A DNA stretch of 64,000 bases. Origin: Haematococcus lacustris (Eukaryota > Chlorophyta > Chlorophyceae > Chlamydomonadales > Haematococcaceae). Where the stretch lies: the NCBI GenBank assembly GCA_030144725.1, contig JASKMD010000019.1:5817739-5881738 (forward strand), written 5' to 3'. Positions 11,291-20,065 of the stretch are shown here, piece by piece. The notes beneath the pieces are model-generated. The model saw only the letters and a program-made list of their open reading frames with translations. It had not been told where the DNA came from and searched no databases. Positions within the stretch are counted from its first letter, which is position 1. Each line of letters begins with the position of its first letter. Both the position numbers and the translations under genes were made by a program.

Positions 11291-11793
11291 CTACTTTGCC
11301 ACAGCAGGCTGCTGCTGGGCCTTGGGTGGCTTTGTCTCGCAGCCGCTTGGAGCCCAGGCCAGGGTATCCTTGCCCTTGGCTGGCAGAGCTGTGTGCTCAG
11401 GCCACCAGCACAGCTCCAGTGGGCGCCACCTGCTCTCCCCAATGCGCTGCATGTTCAGAGCTGCATTGCAGTCCCCGTTCAGCCACCTGCCTGGCTGTGG
11501 TGCTGCTCAGCCTCGGTGCGCTTGCTGTGCTTGGCTGGAGGGGGAGTGCTGGGCCCTGGCGTGGCTGGAGGTGTAGGTTCAGGGGCCAAACTCAGCAGAC
11601 CTGGCAGGGGCTCAACCTGCCCTGCTGACTGCCCCTGCTGCCCCAATGCCTGTCCTGGCTGCCCCAGCTGCTGCCCCTGCTCAAGGCCAGTCCCCCAGCC
11701 CAAAGCCTCATTGAAGCGCTCTAGGCACACCCCTGCCATACCGCCAGGACATTCAATGTCAGCCCTGTCAGACTCAGCCGGGCTGGCGGGCAC
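11291..11793 (-). pseudogene. Fanzor/TnpB-like nuclease, C-terminal relic with frameshift
   Basis: The final frame (stop CTA at 11291-11293 on plus) encodes WLNGDCNAALNMQRIGE followed by an 'RPLELCWWPE' block and an Ala/Gln/Lys tail. The pattern (R)DxNAAxN is the C-terminal signature of OrfB/TnpB and eukaryotic Fanzor proteins, whose Asp is the third RuvC catalytic residue. Here the preceding Arg is Gly. The upstream Pro/Ser-rich region (TPPPAKHSKRTEAEQ) is open in a different frame up to about 11793, so at least one frameshift separates the two. The RuvC I and II motifs and any zinc ribbon are missing. Fanzors occur within several transposon classes in algae. This copy is dead as a protein, but its 3' flank is conserved. 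Confidence 0.6.
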
Positions 11794-12153
11794 CCTGGAC
11801 TGGCTCTAAACGTGGGGGCCTGCCCTGGCAGCTGCATGCTTGCATGGAAGTTCTCAGACCCCTCCCTGCATGTAACGTCTCAGACCCTCCCTGCCTGCTG
11901 CCTCAATGAAAGCCCCAGCCCCAGCCCCAGCCCCAGCCCAACATGCCTACAGAGTCACCACACACCCATGTCGAGACATCCATGCAAGACTTGTTGAGGG
12001 GTTGACTACTCTGAGGGTGATAGGGTATATCCATGATGACTGCAGAGTTGCCCACACCGGCTGCCCACAAACTCGCAGTGCTGCTGACAAATCAGCTAGC
12101 TGGAGGCCTGCCCTCCTCCCTTGTAGCCCGCATGGCCGTCAGGGAAGTCCCGG
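11794..12153. other. Intergenic; 3' side of prefoldin gene
   Basis: Contains a short CCCCAG run (11910-11940) and no supported exon. A 30-bp block at about 11951-11981 has a diverged copy near 51422. Confidence 0.5.
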
Positions 12154-12898
12154 CTAGCTCACTAACACCCCCTGGCCACCTTTGCTGACTGCTTTGCTGC
12201 TGGCTGCCCCGCTGGCCTCCCCGCCATCCTCCTCCTCCTCCCCGCTCTCAACTGGACGACCCTGCTTGTCTACCAGCTTGATCTTGTGCTTGGCCTACAG
12301 CACGGCGCAGCACACAACAAACATGTGTCAAGACAGCCCAACACCCCGTCTGCCAGCCCACCTGCCTGCCTGCCTGCCCGCCTGCCCACCTGCCAGTCTG
12401 CATGGAGCTGATCTGTGGCATACCACACACCTTGACTCTGGTGCACTGCTGGTGTGCGAGCTGCAGCAAAGCAGGCCTAGCACTACAGCTAGCATTCCTG
12501 GTATGCGATGAGCGGAGTCTACACTTCTTGTAACTCAGCTCTGTACCAGCCCCACGACTGTGCTACACCAACTGCATGGGTCCCACCTGAAAGTCAGCCA
12601 ACTGCTTTTCCAGTGTCTTGACTGTGTCTGTCATGGCCTGCACCGCTGCTTCCAGCTGTAGCTTGTTCCGTGTCACAGCCGGCAGCGTCTCTCCCACAGT
12701 TCGCTCCACCAGCACTTCCCCGATCAGCCGGAAGCAGCGGCGGCCTGACTCCATGGGCGTTAGTGCTTTGATCACCGTGTCGTGGTCATTCACTTCACCG
12801 CTCAGCTCCTCAATTTTCCTCAATAAATCGACAAGCCGCTGTCGTCTACTATTGAATTCTGCGATGATTTCCCGCTCAGATGGAGGCGCACTTGCCAT
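12154..12898 (-). CDS. PFD2: Prefoldin subunit 2
   Basis: Two phase-0 exons, 12587-12898 (104 codons) and 12154-12294 (46 codons plus stop), give 150 aa, close to the usual 150-155. The ATG at 12898 opens MASAPPSEREIIAEFNSRRQ. The core RLIGEVLVERTVGETLPAV is diagnostic for the beta-type subunit PFD2, a beta hairpin between two coiled-coil helices (about 15-50 and 80-108). Exon 2 contributes the helix end KHKIKLVDKQG and an acidic tail with four Glu. PFD2 is one of the four beta subunits of the cytosolic prefoldin hexamer, which passes nascent actin and tubulin to the chaperonin CCT. The intron (12295-12586) has donor CAG|GTGGGA and acceptor CTGTAG. Confidence 0.95.
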
Positions 12899-13594
12899 CG
12901 CGCGCGCACTGTTACGCTATGCTGGATCAGGTTTGATAAATGTGCATATGATCGAGTGGGGTAGCTTCCAGTCTTGTTGAGTATTTATCGCCTTGAAGCC
13001 GAATTACGATCTCGCGTGTTGCTACAATTCTATTCGTGCATTTGCCAGATATTCATAATTGTCAGTTTACAAAATCATGCGACAGCACCCGGTATGCTCA
13101 GTGTGGCATAGTCACTTCATTGCCATGTAGGCACACTGGATGCTGTGCCAGCAGTATATGTCCAACCTCATGTACCCCTGCCTGCGGTAAGTGGTTACAC
13201 AAGTTTTAATCCCTACAGCCCTCATGCAACACCAAAATGAAGCATGAGTTGTAGGCCCTATTCGCGACTTTTTTAGTATTCTATTTTCTGTTTTCTCCCC
13301 ACCCGCTGCACTTTTTGGCCGCCCCGCCGACTGGCTGCACCGATGCGAGTGTTAACCATACACTGTTCTCCTGTGTACCAGCTTCTGCCCGGGGAGTGTC
13401 TCAACGTTGCAAATACACGCTGTTAGAAGCCGCCACTCGCGCCGTCAACCGCCCAACCGCGGAGAAAGTTCAAACTTTATTCAGGCCCCTAGAAAATGAC
13501 CCGAGTAAACTTGAACCTCACGGAGCTGGCTGCACGAGCGTTCGCTTCAGTAGGCTTTAATTTATCCACCGTTGGGGGCGAGGAGCAAGCCCGT
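12899..13594. other. Upstream of prefoldin; no gene called
   Basis: An AT-richer stretch (12940-13300) that probably includes the prefoldin promoter, although no unambiguous TATA element was recognised. A plus-strand open frame at 13496-13627 reads MTRVNLNLTELAARAF before entering a repeat. It is plausible but too short to call. Confidence 0.45.
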
Positions 13595-13617
13595 TTAGTC
13601 GCCCTCTACGTCCAAGC

Positions 13618-13722
13618 GCTGCAAACGCTGCCAGCGGGCACAACGGGCTGCAAACGCTGCCAGCGGGCACAACGGGCTGCCAGCGGGCACAGCGTCGAGG
13701 GTCAGCGGGCACAACGGGCACA
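13618..13722 (+). repeat. ~29-bp tandem repeat CTGCAAACGCTGCCAGCGGGCACAA
   Basis: Two full copies and two shortened copies of a unit containing CGCTGCCAGCGGGCACAACG overlap the end of the split minus-strand ORF. Confidence 0.8.
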
Positions 13723-14103
13723 ACCCGTTGTGCCCGTTCTTGAGCCTGCCAGCGAAGAGCAGCGTGAGCATGTTGCTGAAAGCTGTCTCCAGCTGCTTGC
13801 CGACGTGGTCCACCATGTTGGTGTCTGAGGGGTGGCGAGGGATTGCTGCGAGGCTGGCGCGAAGGTCAGGGTGCGCTGCCAGCACGGCAGCCACTGCCGC
13901 GGTTGGCCGTGTGTTCGCGCCATTTCCGGGCGTGCCGCGGCACAGCTGCAAGAACAGGTTCCCACAGCTCAAGCCCGGGATGGCTGCCTGGGAGACTGGG
14001 ATGTCTGTGTAAACGGGCTGGTCGTGCAGGCCGAGCGGGTCGGCTACGTGAATGGTAAACAAGCCGCGCACGAGTAAGCCCAACAGCAGGCTGACGAGCA
14101 CCC

Positions 14104-14386
14104 TGTTGGAAGAGCACGGGCAGACGCGGACACCAGTTCAGGGTAGTTACATTGATCTGCCACAACTGCTAGCGCGCAACCTTGCGTCAACCTTGCGCAA
14201 CCTTGCGCCTACCTGTTGGAAGAGCACGGGCAGACGCGGACACCAGTTCAGGGTGCCTACGACTGCCGGGTGTCTGCCCTAAATACGGCAGTCACACTCG
14301 CACTCATCGCGGCCGGGCCGCTGGCAGGCACACCCTACAATCCCGGTGCTTGATCTCAACTGCACCGGGAGGGTATGCAACTAACA
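14104..14386 (-). repeat. 3' LTR of Copia element
   Basis: 283 bp, TG...CA, by eye identical to 19783-20065. It contains an internal direct repeat: the first ~41 bp (14104-14144, ...GACACCAGTTCAGGGT) recur at 14214-14254, 110 bp later. Confidence 0.95.
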
Positions 14387-14397
14387 CTCCCACTCAG
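14387..14397 (-). promoter_or_regulatory. Polypurine tract (plus-strand primer)
   Basis: On the minus strand the purine run GAGTGGGAG abuts the TG of the 3' LTR, the position at which second-strand synthesis is primed. Confidence 0.7.
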
Positions 14398-14658
14398 AGG
14401 TCTGGCTAGGTGAGAGCAACAACTTAGCGCTTCCAACAACTGTAAGCAAACTACTGGCGGTCAGCAGGCATGCAGGCCTGAGCCAAGCAACAACTGCAGG
14501 CAACTCTCAGTTCATGGCAGAAGCACACCATGCTGAGACTAACAGGCTGTTAACAGGCATGCAGGCCTGTGCCTAGAAACCTTCCATGCTCCAGTCCTGA
14601 TAAACTTCACAGGCTGGATACCACAGGCTGTTTCAGATCAAATAAGACCTGTGCCTGA

Positions 14659-17600
14659 TCAGCTGAACACTCCACATCCTTGCTTGCCCATGTTAAACTG
14701 GACTGCTGCCAAGGGCTTGGTGAGGATGTCTGCCAGCATGCTGGAGGTGTGGCAGTAGTGAAATGCTACCTCACCCCTGCTGATGCGCTCTCTGACAAAG
14801 TGATGATGTACGTCAATATGCTTTGCTCGTGAGGTGGCCATGGGGTTGTGCAGAAGCTGAATGGCTGCCTGATTGTCACAGCCCAGGTGCACACAGCTGG
14901 CATTTAACTGTAGATCCCTCATGAGCTTGCGCAGCCACAGAGCCTCCTTGGCTGCGCTGGAAGCTGCCATATACTCTGCTTCTGCTGTTGACATAGCCAC
15001 AGTTGGCTGGAGGCGGCTGGACCAGCTGATGGCACCACCATTCAGAGTGAAGATGTACCCAGTGGTGCTTCTGGCTGTGTCCTTGTCCCCTGCATAGTCT
15101 GCATCAGAGAACCCCTGCAGCCCTGACACACCACCAAACAGGAGTCCTTGGTCTGCTGTGCCCTTCAGATAACATAGCACACTGCAGGCGGCCGCCCAGT
15201 GCTGCTTAGTGGGTGCAGACATGTGCCTGGCCATGGCGCCCACAGCAAATGCAATGTCTGGCCGTGTGCAGCAGGTCAGGTAAAGCAGGCTGCCCACCAG
15301 GGCACTGTAATGGTGCAGAGTCGTGTCCAAGGCATCCCCTTCCCTGACTAGCTTAACAGCAGGAGCCATGGGCAGAGGCTTGCTGTGAGCTGCTGACTTG
15401 CTGTGGGCTGTGACCAGCTCCTGGATGAATTTGTGCTGGTCAAGCTTGATGGTGCCCTCAGCCCTATCCCTGGTCAGCTGCATTCCTAGGAACCACCGGG
15501 CCTCACCCAGGTCCTTCAGCTTGAAGGCTGAGGACAGCTGCTTCTTTACGTAGGCCAAGCCTGCGGTGTCCCCCTGCTGGGTGCACAGAAGGCAGTCGTC
15601 CACATACACTAGCAGGTACACCATGCCAGTGCTCAGCTGCAGGGTAAACAGAGCAGGGTCTGCCTCAGATGCCTTGAAGCCCATGCTCAACAGCTCTTCA
15701 CACAGCCTGGCATGCCACGCCCTAGGGGCCTGCCTCAGACCATACAGAGCCTTCTGCAGACGGCAAACAGTGTTAGTGCTGCCCTCCTCAAAACCCTCTG
15801 GCTGCTGCACATAGATGACCTCCCCTGGCTCTAGCTTGCCGTTCAGGAAGGCTGTCTCAAAGTCTAACTGATGAATTTCCATGTCCTCAGCTGCTGCCTT
15901 GGCCAGGAGGGTGCGCAATGTGGTATGCTTGCTGACAGGTGCATAGACGTCTCCTACATCCACACCTGATTGTTGATAGAACCCCTTTGCCACTAGCCTG
16001 GCCTTCAGCTTCTCAATGTTCCCTGCAGCATCACGCTTCACTTTGAGTACCCATTTGGTGGGCAGCACACGTGCATTGGCAGGACGCTCTTCAAGACACC
16101 ATGTTTGGTTGGCATGCAGGGAGGCCAGCTCAGCATTCATAGCTTCAATCCACAAGTCTGCCATGGGACCGGCTAGGGCCTCTGCCACAGTGGGTGTGTC
16201 ATTGACAGGAGAGTCTGACACATTCATGGCAAACAGGTCAGAGTCCCTGAACCTCTCAGGTAGGTGCCTCTCTCTGGATGGGTTGCGCCGTGGCACGGGT
16301 GCAGCAGGTGCTTCAGGTGAGGCAGGCCGTGGGTCATGTGCAGGAGGCATGGGCATAGAGGGGTGCACTGCCGGTGCTGCCTGTCTTGCTGCTGCTGACG
16401 TTGGGATCAGAGGGACACGGAGCGCAGGCTGTGCCAAGCCTGGTCTGGCTGCTGCTGCTGGTCTAGCAACTGTTGTTACTGGTGCTGCCGGTCTTGCTGC
16501 TGTTGGTGCTGCAGCTGATGCTGTTGGTCTGACTGCTGCTGGTGCTGCTGGCGGTGCTGCAGCTGGTGCTGCTGGTCTTGCTACTGCTGGTGCTGCAGCT
16601 AATGTTGCTGGTCTTGCTGCTGGCGCTGCAGCTGGTGCTGTTGGTCTTGCTGCTGGTGCTGCAGCTGGTGCTGCTGGTCTGGCTGCTGCTGATGTTGCAG
16701 CTGGTGCTGCTGGTCTTGCTGCTACTGGTGCTGCAGCTGGTTGTGCTCCCACTGTCTCCCTGGCTAGAGGCATAGAGCGAAGGCTGAATCTGCCTATTCC
16801 TGGTCTGGGTAGTGAGTCTGAGCTGCTGCTGTCCTGATGTGCCCCTATGCCTTCCAGAGGTCTGGACTGTGGTCGCTGTGCGCTGCTGCCTGGCCTGTTG
16901 CTGCTGCTGGTCCCACTGCTGCTGCTGCTGCTGCTGCTCCCACTGTCCTCGGAGCTACTGCTGCTGGTCTGCTGCAGACTGTTGCCCCCCTCAGCAGGTG
17001 CTGCTGGGGACAGTGGCTCAGAGGGGGTTGCAGGGCTGGGTGGGAGGGGTAAGAGAAACACAGGCTGGGCTGGCTGGTCCTGCTGGCGAGTAGGCTGCAG
17101 AACTGTCAGCTCGTCAAACACTATGTCCTTGCTGCATGTCTCTCTGCCGTTGACCAGTACCCTGTACGCCTTAGAGCCAGGCTCATATCCTATGAACAGG
17201 CCCTCAACTGACTTGGCCTGCAGCTTGCTGCGCTGGTGATCAGGAATATGGAGCCAGACTCTGCAGCCAAACACTCTGAGACCTGACAGATCAGGTTTGA
17301 CACCGTAGAAGGCCTCCCAAGGTGTGAGCGGCTGGCCTGACACAGGAAGCAGGCATCTGACATGATTGGCAAACTTGACTGCATGTGCCCAGAAGCTGAG
17401 TGAGATATCGGCTGAGTGGATGATGCTGCGAGCTTTCTCAAAGATGGTTCTGTTCAGGCGTTCAGCTGCACCGTTCTGCTGGGGGCTGTAGGGGGCTGAG
17501 TGCTGGTGCACTATACCTTTGCTGGCACAGTACTCTCTCATGCGGTTGTTGACGTATTCTGTGCCATTGTCTGTTCGGATGGCCTTGCAGCGGTAGCCTG

Positions 17601-17925
17601 ACTGGGTCTCAAGCTCTTCAATGACTGTTCTGACTGTGTCTGGCACCTGAGCTTTGCTGCTGATGGGGACACACACAGACAGCTTGGTGTGTTCATCAAG
17701 GAAAGTAGCCACATACAGGCTGCCGTCTCTGGCTCTGGCATGCATGGGGCCACAGACATCCATGTGGATTAGCCCTAGGGGAGCTGTCACTGGTGCTGCA
17801 TTGGGGGGTGGTCCAGCAAATGCAACATTCTTGTGCTGTTTGCCCTTGACACAGCCCACACACACAGCTGGATCTGAGGCAGCTGCTCGGAATTGTGCAG
17901 CTGTGACAGGTACTCCTGACACCAT
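14659..17925 (-). CDS. pol: Copia pol: integrase, reverse transcriptase, RNase H
   Basis: 1088 aa in the frame of gag, beginning three codons after an in-frame TAG. The first 30 residues complete the integrase zinc finger (CVGC). The integrase core has the DD35E triad at D56 (HMDVCGP), D119 (RTDNGTEY) and E155 (NGAAERLN). A long Ala/Pro low-complexity linker (about 370-540) follows. The RT domain starts near residue 620 (WVLKVKRDA), with YVDD at 774-777. RNase H shows DADYAGD near 938 and STAEAEY near 978, and ends KHIDVHHHFVRE...ADILTKPL. All catalytic motifs appear intact. The methionine listed at 17925 is not an independent start: the product normally belongs to one gag-pol polyprotein. 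Confidence 0.96.
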   Translation of the reverse strand: MVSGVPVTAAQFRAAASDPAVCVGCVKGKQHKNVAFAGPPPNAAPVTAPLGLIHMDVCGPMHARARDGSLYVATFLDEHTKLSVCVPISSKAQVPDTVRTVIEELETQSGYRCKAIRTDNGTEYVNNRMREYCASKGIVHQHSAPYSPQQNGAAERLNRTIFEKARSIIHSADISLSFWAHAVKFANHVRCLLPVSGQPLTPWEAFYGVKPDLSGLRVFGCRVWLHIPDHQRSKLQAKSVEGLFIGYEPGSKAYRVLVNGRETCSKDIVFDELTVLQPTRQQDQPAQPVFLLPLPPSPATPSEPLSPAAPAEGGNSLQQTSSSSSEDSGSSSSSSSSGTSSSNRPGSSAQRPQSRPLEGIGAHQDSSSSDSLPRPGIGRFSLRSMPLARETVGAQPAAAPVAARPAAPAATSAAARPAAPAAAPAARPTAPAAAPAARPATLAAAPAVARPAAPAAAPPAAPAAVRPTASAAAPTAARPAAPVTTVARPAAAARPGLAQPALRVPLIPTSAAARQAAPAVHPSMPMPPAHDPRPASPEAPAAPVPRRNPSRERHLPERFRDSDLFAMNVSDSPVNDTPTVAEALAGPMADLWIEAMNAELASLHANQTWCLEERPANARVLPTKWVLKVKRDAAGNIEKLKARLVAKGFYQQSGVDVGDVYAPVSKHTTLRTLLAKAAAEDMEIHQLDFETAFLNGKLEPGEVIYVQQPEGFEEGSTNTVCRLQKALYGLRQAPRAWHARLCEELLSMGFKASEADPALFTLQLSTGMVYLLVYVDDCLLCTQQGDTAGLAYVKKQLSSAFKLKDLGEARWFLGMQLTRDRAEGTIKLDQHKFIQELVTAHSKSAAHSKPLPMAPAVKLVREGDALDTTLHHYSALVGSLLYLTCCTRPDIAFAVGAMARHMSAPTKQHWAAACSVLCYLKGTADQGLLFGGVSGLQGFSDADYAGDKDTARSTTGYIFTLNGGAISWSSRLQPTVAMSTAEAEYMAASSAAKEALWLRKLMRDLQLNASCVHLGCDNQAAIQLLHNPMATSRAKHIDVHHHFVRERISRGEVAFHYCHTSSMLADILTKPLAAVQFNMGKQGCGVFS

Positions 17926-17934
17926 GCCTGCTGA

Positions 17935-19695
17935 CTACATGCGTGCTAGAGCATCATAGGAAGTATGACATAGGCGTTGGTGCCACACCTGAGGAGAGTC
18001 GGAGGTGGAGCTGTTGGCAGAGGGCGCAGCCACGTTGGTCAGGAGCTCTAGCTTTACCCTCGGGTCAGGCTGTAGAGCTGACTGCTGGATGTTATACAGC
18101 TGCTCTGGCTCTGAGTCTGTGTCTGGGCCATCTGGCATTGGAACAGCTGCCAGGATGTAAGAGTTCCTGACTTTGTGCGCGTTGACCCTGAGCATGCTGC
18201 CAAACTGATTGCAGCTGATCTGGCACACATCTCCACGGAATAGAAAGCTGCTGCCGTCGTCTGTTGCAGCTGTCACTGAGATGAAGTTTTGCTTGCTGTC
18301 AGGGACATACAAAGCATGGCTGAGGAACCAGGAGCCACGCTTGGTGCTCAGGAACACACTGCCTGACCCTACTGCCCAGACCCTGTGGCCCTCAGCTGCC
18401 AGCCTTACAGGCCTGTGCTTGTCTGGCGCAAAGGGTGTGTAGTTGTAGAAGAACTGCAGGTCCTTCAGGATATGCTGTGAGGCACCTGAGTCAATGCAGA
18501 AGGGGCTGTACAGGTCACTGTTGAAGTCAAGTTTGGGCTGCACCATCTGCATGAGGACATCATCAAGATCATCATCATCATCATCAGCAGTGGAACAGGT
18601 GAACAGGCTGGCCCCCCTGGATGGGCTCTGAGCTGCTGCCCTGCCAGGGGTCTGAGCTCTGCCTCTGCTGGGGCTGGATGCCCTAGCTGCTGGGCTAGAG
18701 CTCCTGCCTGGACTGGGACGCCTGCCTGGGCTGCTGGGTCTGGCAGGGTTGCTGAAAAGGGTCCTCATGCGATTGCGCTGATCTCTGTCAAAGGTGAAAC
18801 ATTCAGACATGATGTGGCCAGGCTTAGCACAGTAGTTGCAGGTCAGATGAGCATGTGAGCTGACCTCTCTGGAGGACCTGTCAGGTGACTGTGCTCTGGC
18901 CTGCTGCTGCTGCTGCTGCTGCTCACGAGACTGCTGAGGTAGCCTGAACCTGCCCCTGCCCCCCTGTCCGCCTGAACTACCAGCCCCCCTGCTGTCAGAA
19001 GGGGAGGAGTAGGACCAGAGTGAGGATGAGGAGGTGCTGAGTTGCTGCTGCATCTGCTTGCTGAGTAGGTCAGCCTCCTTAGTCAGCAGCACACGCTTGA
19101 TGCGCTCGACTTTTAGGTCGGCGCTGGTCTGATCGTAGCGCAGCCTTTCGACTGTGCTTTCGTACTCAGGCGGTAGGGCTGCCAAAATGGCGAGTACCAC
19201 TGTGGACTCAGAGGTCTCGCAGTTGCAAGCTTCCAGCTCTGTTAGCAGCTGCTGCAAACGCGCATAGAAGCGCGCTACTGACTCGCCGGGCTCCATGCGC
19301 AGGAGACTGAGTTGCTGCTGAAGCTGTGACTGTCGCGCGACTGACGATTCGGTGAACTGAGATTCCAGGGTTTCCCAGGCGTCTTGCGCTGAGTCTGCAG
19401 ACTTGACAGTGAAGATGTGGAGGTTGGAGACGTGCCGCTGGATAAAGGCTTTGGCTTTGCGGTCCAGCGCGCTGTCCGCGCGAGATCTGGCTAGCTCAGC
19501 AGCATACGCAGTCTGCTCTTGCTGAGTGGCGTTAGCTGCTGGCGCGGTGGGTAAGGGGGTGACGCCGTCGGCGACGACGGACCAGAGGCCTGCTTCGATT
19601 AGCAGGCCTTCGGTGCGGATGCTCCAAATTGGCCAGTTGTCGTCATCGAGAATGGTGGCCTGATTGCCGGAGGCTGAAGCAGGAGAAGTTGCCAT
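17935..19695 (-). CDS. gag: Copia gag-protease, start of integrase
   Basis: 586 aa from the ATG at 19695 (MATSPASASGNQATILDDDN). A UBN2-type Copia capsid region fills residues 20-210. A basic Ser/Gly/Gln-rich segment is followed by the CCHC nucleocapsid knuckle CNYCAKPGHIMSEC at 286-299. The aspartic protease motif IDSGAS has its Asp near residue 402. The ORF ends within the GAG-pre-integrase domain, right after WHQRLCHTSYDALARM, at TAG 17937-17935. Ending inside a domain shows that this stop is not the natural border of a gag product, unless it is a programmed readthrough site. Confidence 0.95.
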   Translation of the reverse strand: MATSPASASGNQATILDDDNWPIWSIRTEGLLIEAGLWSVVADGVTPLPTAPAANATQQEQTAYAAELARSRADSALDRKAKAFIQRHVSNLHIFTVKSADSAQDAWETLESQFTESSVARQSQLQQQLSLLRMEPGESVARFYARLQQLLTELEACNCETSESTVVLAILAALPPEYESTVERLRYDQTSADLKVERIKRVLLTKEADLLSKQMQQQLSTSSSSLWSYSSPSDSRGAGSSGGQGGRGRFRLPQQSREQQQQQQQARAQSPDRSSREVSSHAHLTCNYCAKPGHIMSECFTFDRDQRNRMRTLFSNPARPSSPGRRPSPGRSSSPAARASSPSRGRAQTPGRAAAQSPSRGASLFTCSTADDDDDDLDDVLMQMVQPKLDFNSDLYSPFCIDSGASQHILKDLQFFYNYTPFAPDKHRPVRLAAEGHRVWAVGSGSVFLSTKRGSWFLSHALYVPDSKQNFISVTAATDDGSSFLFRGDVCQISCNQFGSMLRVNAHKVRNSYILAAVPMPDGPDTDSEPEQLYNIQQSALQPDPRVKLELLTNVAAPSANSSTSDSPQVWHQRLCHTSYDALARM

Positions 19696-19768
19696 CGCTG
19701 ATCGACTGGGCTGTCAACCACACGAACCCTAGCCAGCAACTTACTGGAGTCCTATCGCGCGTCAGCGC

Positions 19769-19782
19769 GTGGGCCCATAACC
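19769..19782 (-). promoter_or_regulatory. Primer-binding site for half-tRNA initiator Met
   Basis: Directly inside the 5' LTR, the plus strand reads GTGGGCCCATAACC. This equals the anticodon arm of plant-type initiator tRNA-Met (anticodon CAT), so the minus-strand RNA of the element is complementary to it. Drosophila copia and yeast Ty5 are primed by a cleaved initiator tRNA at this same arm and not by the tRNA 3' end. The tRNA match is from memory of the conserved plant sequence. Confidence 0.7.
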
Positions 19783-20065
19783 TGTTGGAAGAGCACGGGC
19801 AGACGCGGACACCAGTTCAGGGTAGTTACATTGATCTGCCACAACTGCTAGCGCGCAACCTTGCGTCAACCTTGCGCAACCTTGCGCCTACCTGTTGGAA
19901 GAGCACGGGCAGACGCGGACACCAGTTCAGGGTGCCTACGACTGCCGGGTGTCTGCCCTAAATACGGCAGTCACACTCGCACTCATCGCGGCCGGGCCGC
20001 TGGCAGGCACACCCTACAATCCCGGTGCTTGATCTCAACTGCACCGGGAGGGTATGCAACTAACA
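19783..20065 (-). repeat. 5' LTR of Copia element
   Basis: Identical by eye to 14104-14386, including the internal ~41-bp direct repeat. It should hold the element's promoter. No TATA box was evident. Confidence 0.95.

Noticed and set aside
11291..11793. Bacterial IS605/IS607 contamination as a source of the TnpB-like sequence
   Set aside because: The Pro/Gln-rich composition, the intron-bearing eukaryotic genes on both sides and repeated copies of the module in the same window point to a resident eukaryotic element.
13496..13828. Plus-strand 110-codon ORF
   Set aside because: The first 40 codons look plausible, but the rest is the 29-bp repeat and lies antisense to the split minus-strand ORF. 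Not enough to call a gene.
16016..16837. A 273-codon plus-strand frame rich in Ala and Gly
   Set aside because: Antisense to the low-complexity linker of the Copia pol. The minus strand carries the real domains.
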